From positions 1-42,853 of the forward strand of contig JAAYQQ010000068.1 of NCBI GenBank assembly GCA_012519255.1: DNA of 42,853 nt. The letters are read 5' to 3'. This stretch comes from Methanobacteriota archaeon. Lineage in GTDB: Archaea > Thermoplasmatota > Thermoplasmata > Methanomassiliicoccales > Methanomassiliicoccaceae. This document shows positions 31,753 through 40,196 of this stretch, piece by piece. Every line of letters starts with the position of its first letter. Position 1 is the first letter of the stretch. The notes under the pieces were generated by a model that had not been told where the DNA came from, searched no databases, and saw nothing but the letters and a program-made list of their open reading frames with translations. A program made the translations under genes and the position numbers.

Positions 31753-33192
31753 ATGGAGCCGGATGTGCTGGCCGAGATAGGTGCGATCGTAGGAGAGAAG
31801 AATTATTCTAATCGCGTGGCGGAACTATACGCCTATGGGTTCGACGCGTCCATACATCACGTCACTCCCGACGTTGTCGTTCAGCCACGCACGCCCGAAC
31901 AAGTGGCTGAATTGGTCAAGCTGGCCAACAAGCTTAAGATTCCAATAGTGCCCCGTGGCGCTGGTACTGGCCTGTGTGGCTCCGCCGTGCCATTGGAGAA
32001 GGGCATGATAATCGATCTCACTCGCATGAACCGTATCAAGGAGATACGAGTGGAAGATCTATATTGCGTGTGTGAAGCCGGGGTAGTCTACGACGATCTA
32101 CAGAAGGCCCTGGCCAAACACAGATTCTCTTTCCCCCCTGCTCCCGGGAGCGCCGAGGCGTGCACCGTTGGCGGCATGGTTGCCACCAACGCTTCGGGGA
32201 TGAGGGCGGTCAAGTACGGCGGCACTCGCGATTATGTCCTGGGGCTGAAGGTTGTATTGCCCACCGGTGAGATCATTGAGGTGGGAACCCGCACGCTCAA
32301 GAATGCTTCAGGATATCAACTGGAACGGTTGTTCGTAGGGAGTGAGGGCACGCTGGGCATAATCACGGAGGTCACACTCCGCATCGCGCCCAAGCCCAAG
32401 AAATCGGCCATGATCCTTGCTGGCTTCAACACTCTGGAAAAAGCGGGGAGGTGTGTGTCAGCATTGATCGCGAAGCCGTTGTTGCCATCAGCCGTCGAAC
32501 TCATGGACTCTACCTGCATCAAGGCCGTCAACACTGTTGTCGACGCTGGCCTGCCTGATGTGGAGGCAATATGCATGATCGAGGTGGATGGCGATCCAAA
32601 GATGGTGGCTGACGAGCTCGCGGAAGTTGTCAAGGTCTGCGAGAGTATCGGTGCCATTGGTCTGCAACAGACCGAAGACTCCGCCCAGATGGCCAAATGG
32701 ACCGCTGCTCGTAAGAGCGTCATGTCCTCCCTGTCTCGCCTGTACGAAGATAGGTGCTCGGTATCTCTCGCCGATGACATGGCCGTGCCTATCTCCAGAA
32801 TCCCAGAAGCAGTTGTGGAATTTAGGAAGATCGCCAAGAAATATGATGTGATCGTGGGAACCTATGGACACGCCGCTGATGGCAACCTGCATACCAAGAT
32901 GCTGTTAGATCCCGAGTCTGATACTGCATGGCGCAATGGGGAGAAGGCGGTAGGGGAGATCTTTGACACATGCATCAGGCTGGGCGGTACAGTTACTGGT
33001 GAGCATGGGGTGGGCATCTCCAAGGCACCATATTTCCAAAAGGAAAGGGCCACCATGCTTTCCACGATGGGAGCCATCAAGCGGGCTCTAGATCCCAATA
33101 ACATCATGAACCCAGGTAAGCTGCAGGCATGGGAGGGAAGCATATTAACACATCTTCGCTACCCATGTGATGAATACTGTGAGAAAAGCTGA
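31753..33192 (+). CDS. glcD: FAD-linked oxidase, GlcD / D-lactate dehydrogenase-like
   Basis: A 479-residue flavoprotein. The FAD-binding PCMH domain has VVVQPRTPEQVAELVKLANK, PIVPRGAGTGLCGSAVP, and APGSAEACTVGGMVATNASGM, then VGSEGTLGIITEVTLRI. The C-terminal FAD-oxidase domain ends in GYTYGHAADGN-like YGHAADGNLHTKML, then GTVTGEHGVGISK and RALDPNNIMNPGK. It oxidises a 2-hydroxyacid such as D-lactate or glycolate. No Fe-S (GlcF-like) subunit is adjacent or fused. The last 20 residues, with two Cys, extend past the family end. Its stop abuts the stop of the M50 gene. Confidence 0.92.
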   Translation: MEPDVLAEIGAIVGEKNYSNRVAELYAYGFDASIHHVTPDVVVQPRTPEQVAELVKLANKLKIPIVPRGAGTGLCGSAVPLEKGMIIDLTRMNRIKEIRVEDLYCVCEAGVVYDDLQKALAKHRFSFPPAPGSAEACTVGGMVATNASGMRAVKYGGTRDYVLGLKVVLPTGEIIEVGTRTLKNASGYQLERLFVGSEGTLGIITEVTLRIAPKPKKSAMILAGFNTLEKAGRCVSALIAKPLLPSAVELMDSTCIKAVNTVVDAGLPDVEAICMIEVDGDPKMVADELAEVVKVCESIGAIGLQQTEDSAQMAKWTAARKSVMSSLSRLYEDRCSVSLADDMAVPISRIPEAVVEFRKIAKKYDVIVGTYGHAADGNLHTKMLLDPESDTAWRNGEKAVGEIFDTCIRLGGTVTGEHGVGISKAPYFQKERATMLSTMGAIKRALDPNNIMNPGKLQAWEGSILTHLRYPCDEYCEKS

Positions 33193-33855
33193 TCACAGGC
33201 GGATCAGCGCCCCAGTAAACATCAGCGCTACCATTATTATTGATACTCCAAACACCAGGACGTACGCCGGAACATTCCATCGGAGGACCTTGGAGCCGTC
33301 GAGCGGAGGGATGGGTAGCATGTTGAAGGCCGCTAACAGGAAGTTGATCATACCTATCCAGTAGAAGCCAAGGCCGAGGAGGCTCTGACCTGCCGCCATG
33401 AAGAGGGCTATGAATACTCCCCCCAGTGCAAGATTGGTGGCTGGTCCAGCCAGACTGATCAGGCCATTCTGCTTGCGTGAGATCATCCCTTGAATATACA
33501 CTGCGCCTGGGATGACAAATATCACTCCCAGAAGGGATATCACCACCCCTATAAGCAGGCCCATGGGATGGGCCCTGAACTCTGCCCACGCGCCCGATCG
33601 TTGGGCCACAAACTTATGTGCAAGCTCGTGGAACATGAATCCCGATAGGACGGCAATGAGCGAGACTGCCGCAGCATACAGGATGTCAAATAGGGACACA
33701 TTCCCTGACACCATGGAGCGAAGACCGCCCAGTAAAAATATGGTGAAAGCAAGGGTGAGTGCCCCAACGGCAACGAAAATATTCTTAAGCTCCACCCTGC
33801 CGAAGGATATGCGCCCATAGCCGGGAGGAATGTAGATCGTACTCGGATCTTGCAT
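33193..33855 (-). CDS. M50 family membrane zinc metalloprotease
   Basis: A 220-residue integral membrane protein with about six segments. The zinc motif HELAH is at residues 76-80 (SGFMFHELAHKFVA), and the third ligand is Asp186 in NMLPIPPLDGSKV, as in site-2-protease-like enzymes. It likely cleaves membrane substrates within the bilayer. No PDZ or CBS domain is present. It is tail-to-tail with the GlcD-like gene with no space between. Confidence 0.9.
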   Translation of the reverse strand: MQDPSTIYIPPGYGRISFGRVELKNIFVAVGALTLAFTIFLLGGLRSMVSGNVSLFDILYAAAVSLIAVLSGFMFHELAHKFVAQRSGAWAEFRAHPMGLLIGVVISLLGVIFVIPGAVYIQGMISRKQNGLISLAGPATNLALGGVFIALFMAAGQSLLGLGFYWIGMINFLLAAFNMLPIPPLDGSKVLRWNVPAYVLVFGVSIIMVALMFTGALIRL

Positions 33856-34005
33856 CTTTTCTGTCCATGCCTCCCCTGCTCAAATACTTTATCTATATCG
33901 CATAGGAAGTTTGGGGAAACGTTGCTAATGTTCCAGTCACCTGGAAGGCAGGGAGAATGCTCTAGGCAATGCTAAAGTACTCCCTTCCATTTACGACGGG
34001 AGACA

Positions 34006-35067
34006 ATGGATCTATTCCTATTCCTTCTCAGTCTATTCCTTATTCTGGTAAGTTGCGAACTTTTCACTAATGGGGTAGAGTGGGCGGGAGTAAGGTTCAA
34101 TCTCTCCGAAGGGGCAGTAGGCAGTGTCTTGGCCGCCGTGGGCACGGCCTTGCCCGAGACAATGGTGCCGCTGATCGCCATTCTCTTCCACCCCAGCGCC
34201 AACAACGACGGTGTGGAGATCGGCGTTGGGGCCATCATGGGCTCTCCATTTATGATCGGCACCCTCGCCCTTTTTGTGTGTGGACTGGCGCTAATAATAT
34301 TCCGTCGGCACAGGGGCTCTGCGGCAATGCATGTCGATGGCTCACTAATCCGGCGAGATCTTGCATTCTTCCTTCTCGCCTATTCATTGGCTGCCATCGT
34401 TGCACTACTGCCTGTGGAGATAAGATGGGCCCGCATTCTCCTGGGATTCTCCCTGATTCCCCTATATTGCATATACATATGGTATACCCTCAAGACCGGT
34501 GCAGTCTCAGAGGAGGCGCCTGAGCAGCTATATTGCTACCATTTCATCAAGAGGATGGCAGGAGCGAAGACAGAAAAGACCCGCCAGGATGATCCGCCCA
34601 CCTGGCTTATCCTTGCTCAGGTCCTCTTTGCCATTGTGGGCATCATTATCGGGGCCAGCATATTCGTCGAACAGATAAGGGAGATCGCTGCATCCTTACA
34701 GGTATCCCCTCTCATTCTGGCCCTTCTCATAGCTCCCCTGGCCACCGAGCTTCCGGAGATGTATAATTCCTTCACATGGGTTCGAAACGGCAGGGACATC
34801 TATGCCATTGGCAACCTAACCGGGGCGATGGTATTCCAATCTTGCATCCCGGTCACCATTGGCCTCTTATTGACGCCTTGGCACATCAACATAGGCGAGC
34901 CTCACCAGGCCCTCCAGGCTGTCTCTATGGGCATTGCGCTTCTCTCCGCCGCAGTCCTTTTCACATGTTCCTCTCGGAAGCCGCTAAGGTGTTCTAACAT
35001 GCTATTCGGCGGCCTGCTCTACGCCCTCTTTATCGTCATGGTCGTTCTGACTCTTGGCGGAGCATAG
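34006..35067 (+). CDS. Sodium/calcium exchanger family protein (CaCA)
   Basis: A 353-residue membrane protein with about ten segments and the two inverted alpha repeats of the CaCA family. The first contains AAVGTALPETMVPLIA (about residues 43-58); the second, APLATELPEMYNSFTWVRNG and AIGNLTGAMVFQS. The acidic residues at the centre of each repeat, Glu in ALPET and in ELPEM, are the ion ligands. A hydrophilic loop between the halves carries EKTRQDDPP. It exports Ca2+ or another cation in exchange for Na+ or H+. GGGAG precedes the ATG. Confidence 0.87.
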   Translation: MDLFLFLLSLFLILVSCELFTNGVEWAGVRFNLSEGAVGSVLAAVGTALPETMVPLIAILFHPSANNDGVEIGVGAIMGSPFMIGTLALFVCGLALIIFRRHRGSAAMHVDGSLIRRDLAFFLLAYSLAAIVALLPVEIRWARILLGFSLIPLYCIYIWYTLKTGAVSEEAPEQLYCYHFIKRMAGAKTEKTRQDDPPTWLILAQVLFAIVGIIIGASIFVEQIREIAASLQVSPLILALLIAPLATELPEMYNSFTWVRNGRDIYAIGNLTGAMVFQSCIPVTIGLLLTPWHINIGEPHQALQAVSMGIALLSAAVLFTCSSRKPLRCSNMLFGGLLYALFIVMVVLTLGGA

Positions 35068-35101
35068 GCATTATTTGAAATACAGGACCTATTTTGATAC
35101 C

Positions 35102-36985
35102 ATGGCTCATTTCGAGCACGGTAAGGTCGGTTTCCGATGGTGTGACACATGTGGAACAGTCATCCTGGGCACCAAGTGCGATGTATGTTCCTCCCCTGGC
35201 AGAAAGTTTGAAGTCTCCAAGCCGGCGGACCTCCGACCCGCCATGGGCAAGAGCGCAGAATTACTCTCCTCTCTCTTTGAACGATATTTTGGCACATCTC
35301 ATTTTCTGAAGAATCGTCTGACCTTCCTAAACAAGGTCGCTGGCGAGGATCGGACCGATGAGGTCATCTTCCAGGGGATGGTCATAGCCACTCTCCGTTT
35401 TGACCTTAGGAAGAGGGACTTTGTCCTTGATATCAAGCTAGATGGGGCGCGCCTGCTTGCATCGCTGGCCTTCAAGGGTGTTGTGACAATGGACCATGAC
35501 ACTGGTCATCTGAAGGGCAAGAATCTTCCAGGCAGTGCGTTCGACAAGGTCAAGGGCCCGTTTAGAGCCGGGGACCCGCTCATCGTGCTCGCCGGTAACC
35601 TCATATGTAGCGGAGTGGCCCGAGTGGATAGTGACAAATTAAAGAGTGCTCCCAAGGCCGTGCGCATTCGAGACGTCGGGAAGGGAGAGATCAAATTGTC
35701 CAGACGTAAGGCCTCTTGGACAGGTTTTGTCAACTCTAACAGGTCGCATATCTGTGCGTTGGAATCAAAAGGAGTCTCTGACATCAAGTCCTTCGCTGGA
35801 AATAACAAATTGCCCCTGACGATCTCATTCAGTGGGGGAAAGGACTCATTGGCATGCTATGGTCTGTTATCTAGGGCGGCGAATAGGTATACGCTGCTCT
35901 TCATCAATACTGGCCTAGAATTCCCGGAGACGTTGCGCTATGTACGGGAGTTCGCCCAGCACAATTCTGAGCGGCTTCTCATCGCCGATGCCGGGACGGC
36001 CTTCTGGGATAACGTTGAGGATTTCGGCCCGCCCGCCAAGGACTTTCGTTGGTGTTGCAAGGTGTGCAAGTTGGCGCCTCTCACCGATCTTATTGAGAAA
36101 CACTTCCCCCAGGGTACCGTGACAATAGAGGGCAACAGGACGTTCGAGTCCTTCTCCCGTTCCACCCTCAAGTTCGTGGAAAAGAATCCATTTGTTCCCA
36201 ACCAAATAATCTTGAACCCCATTAAGGATTGGCGCGCCATTGATGTGTGGGCGTACATATGGTATCGTGCCCTTGATTACAACCCATTGTATGAGGAGGA
36301 CTTCGAACGCATCGGATGCTATCTATGTCCTTCTTGCCTGGAGTCAGAATGGAGAACGACATCGCGCATTCATCCGGACCTTCACAGCGATTGGGACAAG
36401 CGACTCCGAGATTGGGCCAAGAGCTCGGGGACAAGTGAGCAGTTCATAGATCATGGCTTCTGGCGCTGGAAGGTATTCCCACCAAAGGTCCGGCGCATGG
36501 CCGAAGAGATGAATATAGCGATGCCGCAGATGCGCTCCGACACTCTAGATCTGAGATGGGTAAAGGGAGTATCTCCCTGCGTCACCGGCGGCTACTCTGC
36601 TGAAGGCGTCCTATCGTTGCCGCGGAAGAGGGACTTCTCTAAGGTGGTGGAGGCACTCAGGACGGTTGGTGAGGTGCGATACTCCAAGGACTTCGATATC
36701 GCACTGGTCAAGTCCAATAAGGCCACACTAAAGGTGTTCGGGGGAGGGCAGCTCATAGCTACTGCGTCCACTCCAGAGAGGGCCCAGTCTCTTTTCGAGG
36801 CAGGAGCCAAAGCACTCTTGCGTTCCCAGCTGTGTACCCAGTGTGGTATTTGCCTGCGCAGCTGTCATGCCCGGGCGATAAGGCTGGATAACGGCATCGT
36901 CATTGATGAGAGAAAATGTACTTCTTGCGGGAAATGCACGGAGGCATGCGTGGTTGCACATTACTATGACAAGCTCGTGGCCTAG
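35102..36985 (+). CDS. Zinc ribbon / PUA-like / PAPS-reductase PP-loop / ferredoxin fusion
   Basis: About 627 residues in four parts. A zinc ribbon has Cys14, Cys17, Cys26 and Cys29. A middle region about residues 110-205 (DPLIVLAGNLICSGVARVDSD) resembles a PUA RNA-binding fold. The PP-loop ATPase has SFSGGKDS near 243, then RWCCKVCK and IGCYLCPSC. The C-terminus has two 4Fe-4S motifs, CTQCGICLRSC and CTSCGKCTEAC. Archaeal proteins of this type are annotated as PAPS reductases, but the RNA-binding-like and ferredoxin parts hint at sulfur transfer instead. A TATA-like TTATTTGAAATAC sits about 26 bases before ATG 35102; an in-frame TTG at 35054 overlaps the exchanger gene. Confidence 0.85.
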   Translation: MAHFEHGKVGFRWCDTCGTVILGTKCDVCSSPGRKFEVSKPADLRPAMGKSAELLSSLFERYFGTSHFLKNRLTFLNKVAGEDRTDEVIFQGMVIATLRFDLRKRDFVLDIKLDGARLLASLAFKGVVTMDHDTGHLKGKNLPGSAFDKVKGPFRAGDPLIVLAGNLICSGVARVDSDKLKSAPKAVRIRDVGKGEIKLSRRKASWTGFVNSNRSHICALESKGVSDIKSFAGNNKLPLTISFSGGKDSLACYGLLSRAANRYTLLFINTGLEFPETLRYVREFAQHNSERLLIADAGTAFWDNVEDFGPPAKDFRWCCKVCKLAPLTDLIEKHFPQGTVTIEGNRTFESFSRSTLKFVEKNPFVPNQIILNPIKDWRAIDVWAYIWYRALDYNPLYEEDFERIGCYLCPSCLESEWRTTSRIHPDLHSDWDKRLRDWAKSSGTSEQFIDHGFWRWKVFPPKVRRMAEEMNIAMPQMRSDTLDLRWVKGVSPCVTGGYSAEGVLSLPRKRDFSKVVEALRTVGEVRYSKDFDIALVKSNKATLKVFGGGQLIATASTPERAQSLFEAGAKALLRSQLCTQCGICLRSCHARAIRLDNGIVIDERKCTSCGKCTEACVVAHYYDKLVA

Positions 36986-36995
36986 CTTTAAATAG
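36986..36995 (+). promoter_or_regulatory. TATA box of the PrsW-like gene
   Basis: CTTTAAATAG, about 28 bases before ATG 37018, starting right after the TAG of the upstream gene. The spacing implies a leaderless message. Confidence 0.6.
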
Positions 36996-37017
36996 AACGA
37001 GCGGGTCCTAATCCTGG

Positions 37018-37767
37018 ATGGAATATGGCTCCTTCATTGCCGCGGCCATTGGGTTTGCCCCAGCCATTGCCCTGATGTTGTGGACGCTGCAGGATTATAC
37101 ATACCCCAGGATAGAGCGCCCATATTTCAGCGACCCAACTTTATTTGGCCTCTTCGCCGCGGGCATTATCATAGGAGTGATCCTCCATGCGGTATCGGTT
37201 TTCTTCTCTTTTGAATATCTTGTCATCGGCTTCCTACTGGAAGAGGCGGTTAAGCTACTGATCCTTAACCTGCCAAGGTTCCAAAGGAGGGCGGACGTTC
37301 CATTCTACGGGTTTGGTCTGGGCGCGGGTATGGCCAGCGCCCTCGCATTTGGCGCCGTGAATATTGTTCTGACCAGGAGCTCTCCGGATGCGCTCAGTCT
37401 CATCATCCTCATCATATTCTCCATCATGCTATCCTTGCTGCACATTTCCACCGGAACGACCATTGGCATCGGGGTAGCTCGTGGACGCCCTTTCGCTTTC
37501 TTTAGTCAGGCGGCGATGGTCCACCTGGCCTTTGTTCTGCTACTGCTCCCCTTTCAACAGATTCCAATATCGGGAGAGAGTGCGCTTGCCTATCTCTTGT
37601 TCATCGTCGCAGCATTGTTCATCGCCACATACTATTATTTCATTCACAAACGTGTACTGCCTGAGTACGTCAAAGACGCATTGGCCGATCTTCGGCGGAA
37701 GAAGGATCGAGAGGGAGATAAGGAGTCCAGGACGAGGGCCAAGAAGGTTCCTCGGTCGAAACATTGA
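37018..37767 (+). CDS. PrsW-like intramembrane protease family protein
   Basis: A 249-residue membrane protein with about seven segments and a basic cytosolic tail (RRKKDREGDKESRTRAKK). LLEEAVKLL at residues 73-81 gives the Glu-Glu-x-x-Lys motif (Glu75, Glu76, Lys79) of PrsW/CPBP-like proteases. A conserved His appears in LLHISTGTTIG. The usual second Glu site (FAxxEN) reads FGAVNI, with Val where Glu is expected, so proteolytic activity is uncertain. It lies just upstream of a membrane-anchored transglutaminase-like gene. Confidence 0.7.
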   Translation: MEYGSFIAAAIGFAPAIALMLWTLQDYTYPRIERPYFSDPTLFGLFAAGIIIGVILHAVSVFFSFEYLVIGFLLEEAVKLLILNLPRFQRRADVPFYGFGLGAGMASALAFGAVNIVLTRSSPDALSLIILIIFSIMLSLLHISTGTTIGIGVARGRPFAFFSQAAMVHLAFVLLLLPFQQIPISGESALAYLLFIVAALFIATYYYFIHKRVLPEYVKDALADLRRKKDREGDKESRTRAKKVPRSKH

Positions 37768-37795
37768 TAAGATATGATGAATCTTATAAAAAGGT

Positions 37796-38914
37796 GTGAA
37801 ATCTCCCGCGCATAACTCTGTTGCCAGTGTCATCTTATCGATCGCTATCCTTGTTGTGGTCGTTTTCCTTCTCCTCACTCCTGCCTCGCAGGGCCTTCTG
37901 AGAGATTTTTTCATTTCATCATTCAAAGATTATTATCCCGAGGAGGTAACATTCTCACTCGAGCGCACCATGACCGTGGATGCCAATGGATGTCGTGGGG
38001 TGAACTTCGCCATCGATATTCCGGAGCCAATGAACATCACCCAGAATGGCAACCAGATGCAGATAGTCACATCGGTGAATTATTCCAATGACCTATCTCC
38101 CACCATTAAGTATAATCATAATTGGATGGTGTGGGAGGAAGGTCCATTCTCCGAAGATCAGCGGCGCACCATGACTGTCACCTATGAAGTGACTGCCAGG
38201 GCATACATATGGGACATCGATGCCTCCACCTCTGGGAACCTATTCGATGTGCCGGACGAGCTTGAGAAGCAATATCTCAAGGACGAATGGATGATGAGCA
38301 TGAGTGATCCGGCTATCGTCGCCCAGGCCAGGGAGATAGTGGGAGATGAGGAGAATGTGTATGTGATTCTCCGAAATATCTATGACTGGATGAGGGCCAA
38401 CATCTATTACTCCGCTGCTGATGATGCCGCTGACCCCAGTTCTGCATACGATACCCTTAAGGCTAGGGCCGGGGACTGCGATGATCAATCAATCTTATTC
38501 TGTTCTCTTGCCAGGGCTGTTGGAGTGCCGGCATGGCTGCAGTTGGGAGCCATGTATCTCGGGGATGGGGGTAATTGGGGGGGACATGGTTGGCTCCAGG
38601 CCTATGTGCCACTTAAGGAAGGCGGTGGGGAGAAGGTGGTTATTGACATTGTCAATGGGGATTTCCTGGTCTGGAGGCCCAATCGCTTTGCCGACTTCAC
38701 CGATGATGGAAATGCCGACCATCTGATCGATTATTACTCCATCTATAACTGCAGCTATGTGCCACCGTTTGGTTTTAAAGAAAGTCATCCTCTCTTTCAA
38801 GATGCTTACCGATCCATCTCTTACGAAGCATCTGATCAGATGATCGACAATGGATGGTTATTTAAGATGGGAGTCAGACCACCCGGTATGTGCCTGGCCC
38901 CGTCTCGTATATGA
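37796..38914 (+). CDS. Membrane-anchored transglutaminase-like protein
   Basis: A 372-residue protein starting at GTG 37796. One N-terminal membrane segment (about residues 10-30) anchors an extracellular part. A beta-rich domain follows to about 130. The transglutaminase-like core has the catalytic Cys in LKARAGDCDDQSILFCSLARAVGVPA (about 218-243), the His in GGHGWLQAYV and the Asp in VVIDIVNGDF. Such archaeal proteins may be peptidases or cross-linking enzymes at the cell surface. CTTATAAAAAGG sits directly before the start. Its end overlaps the convergent zinc-ribbon gene by 41 bases. Confidence 0.82.
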   Translation: MKSPAHNSVASVILSIAILVVVVFLLLTPASQGLLRDFFISSFKDYYPEEVTFSLERTMTVDANGCRGVNFAIDIPEPMNITQNGNQMQIVTSVNYSNDLSPTIKYNHNWMVWEEGPFSEDQRRTMTVTYEVTARAYIWDIDASTSGNLFDVPDELEKQYLKDEWMMSMSDPAIVAQAREIVGDEENVYVILRNIYDWMRANIYYSAADDAADPSSAYDTLKARAGDCDDQSILFCSLARAVGVPAWLQLGAMYLGDGGNWGGHGWLQAYVPLKEGGGEKVVIDIVNGDFLVWRPNRFADFTDDGNADHLIDYYSIYNCSYVPPFGFKESHPLFQDAYRSISYEASDQMIDNGWLFKMGVRPPGMCLAPSRI

Positions 38915-39296
38915 TGCCAGCGGCGAGCAGGCGACATATCATCTTATCGAGCGTTGCGCCCGTCAGGCCCAGGGCGCTGGAGAGATCCATATAGGTCAGT
39001 TGACCCTTCTCCCCTTCCAGCTCGGCTATGGTTGCCTCGATAGCCTCGAGGTTGCCAACATCTCCACCTCTGACGGCTGTTCCTTTGGAGATAATGAAGG
39101 GAGTCTCCTGCCCCCTTTCCCTTTCTGCGAGGCGCCGAACGGCAATGGCGAGCTCCTGGGGAGAATCAGTGGAAAAATAAATCTTGGCCCGGGAGACCTT
39201 GATCTTGGTCCAGCAACGGACACAATCTACCCGAGCATGGGAAAGATCCACTCCCTGCACGGTGCCGCATCGGGAGCAGATCAGTACGCCATACAT
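38874..39296 (-). CDS. Zinc-ribbon plus winged-helix-like protein (DUF1922-like)
   Basis: A 140-residue protein. The N-terminus is a zinc ribbon with Cys7, Cys10, Cys25 and Cys28 (LICSRCG...VDCVRCW), like the archaeal DUF1922 type. Residues about 75-138 (TYMDLSSALGLTGATLDKMICRLLAAGIIYETGPGTYRV) read as a winged helix. A DNA- or RNA-binding role is likely. Its ATG begins directly after the TAG of the arginine decarboxylase gene, so the two form an operon and may share regulation. Confidence 0.75.
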   Translation of the reverse strand: MYGVLICSRCGTVQGVDLSHARVDCVRCWTKIKVSRAKIYFSTDSPQELAIAVRRLAERERGQETPFIISKGTAVRGGDVGNLEAIEATIAELEGEKGQLTYMDLSSALGLTGATLDKMICRLLAAGIIYETGPGTYRVV

Positions 39297-39767
39297 CTAA
39301 TATTCAACGAATACTAGCGCGGCAACGCAGGCCCCATAGTGGTCCATGGGAACGGAGAGTTCCTCGATGCGATATTGGATAGGCTCCATCTCGATGCCGC
39401 GCAGTTTGGCCATCTCATCCATCTTCCATTCCATGATCTCGCGAAGCGCCTTCTTGGAACCATGAATATGCCCCTCGGCGACATATCCTCCCTTGCCATC
39501 CTTCCGGAAGCCATAGGCTATTCCCGCCGAGATCATCTCACCCTCTCCCCCCCTCATCTGAGCAAGGACACAGTGAGTGACAGTGCCCATGGGAAGTTCA
39601 CGAATCCCGACTTGTTCAGCTCCTACGGGCAGGACAGAGGATACAGACACGATGTTAAGCTCACCAATGCCCGCTTCGAGAAGGGCCTTGTCGAATGCGT
39701 TGAGGTCAGAGACCTTGCTCACGGCGCAACCAGTAGAGATGAAGAACTTCTTTGGGACGAGATGCAT
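39297..39767 (-). CDS. pdaD: Pyruvoyl-dependent arginine decarboxylase
   Basis: A 156-residue proenzyme of archaeal type. Self-cleavage between Ser43 and Ser44 in VSVSSVLP gives a beta chain and an alpha chain with N-terminal pyruvoyl. MHLVPKKFFISTG at the start, IVSVSSVLP and MGTVTHCVLAQMRG and GIAYGFRKDGKGG are family blocks. It makes agmatine, for polyamine synthesis and for agmatidine in archaeal tRNA-Ile. The start is close to a TATA-like element, so the gene is probably nearly leaderless. Confidence 0.94.
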   Translation of the reverse strand: MHLVPKKFFISTGCAVSKVSDLNAFDKALLEAGIGELNIVSVSSVLPVGAEQVGIRELPMGTVTHCVLAQMRGGEGEMISAGIAYGFRKDGKGGYVAEGHIHGSKKALREIMEWKMDEMAKLRGIEMEPIQYRIEELSVPMDHYGACVAALVFVEY

Positions 39768-39795
39768 AATCCGGAGTAATTAAAACAACTGATTT

Positions 39796-39807
39796 AAGCA
39801 TTTGCTT
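39796..39807. promoter_or_regulatory. Palindrome AAGCATTTGCTT at the pdaD promoter
   Basis: Perfect 5-base arms around TT, about 30-40 bases before the pdaD ATG. On the minus strand the adjacent GCTTAAATC (about 39793-39801) is the likely TATA box, so the palindrome overlaps it. An operator is inferred from position. Confidence 0.4.
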
Positions 39808-40033
39808 ATGGATGCCACTGGCGTAACACTCTGGACGTGCTGTAGGATCTCATAAGAGGGCCATCATCTGCCCCACATCCGGTCAGAAAGATATGCCCCC
39901 AGCTATTATTTTACCGAGGGAAGGGCCCCGGAATCCCGCCCCCAACGTTCTATTCTTACACGCCGGGAGATCTTCGGACCTAAGGCAGAAGGATGTGATG
40001 TCATGGGGCATGACCGATTCTGATAGCCGCCAT

Positions 40034-40196
40034 TTAATCCGAGGAGCATGTCGAAATCAGAGTAATTGGAGCCCACACTCTTTCGGCCAGGAAAGACGGG
40101 GCGACCTTGAGCCCGGTCTGGGCGGCGCAGGTCTGATCATAAGCGCATTGGCCGCAGTTCGGAAGCTACATTCTGGCACAGTTTGAGCGCTCTCAT
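40034..40196 (-). pseudogene. Cys-rich small gene with one apparent +1 frameshift, after the PAC2 gene
   Basis: ATG 40196 overlaps the PAC2 stop (ATGA), the usual start of a coupled downstream gene, and reads MRALKLCQNVAS. The sensible sequence then continues one base over as NCGQCAYDQTCAAQTGLK, then VAPSFLAERVWAPITLISTC, to TAA 40034-40036. Total 163 bases, that is 54 codons plus one base. CxxC and further Cys suggest a metal site. It may be a recent pseudogene, a sequence error or a real frameshifting gene. The rest of the 425-base space (39808-40033) shows nothing I can support. Confidence 0.45.

Noticed and set aside
40034-40196. Reading the TAG or TGA near 40140-40170 as pyrrolysine or selenocysteine
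   Set aside because: UAG ends many ordinary genes in this window (uS9, argS, pdaD, M16 and others), and no Sec insertion hairpin is evident; a frameshift explains the data more simply.
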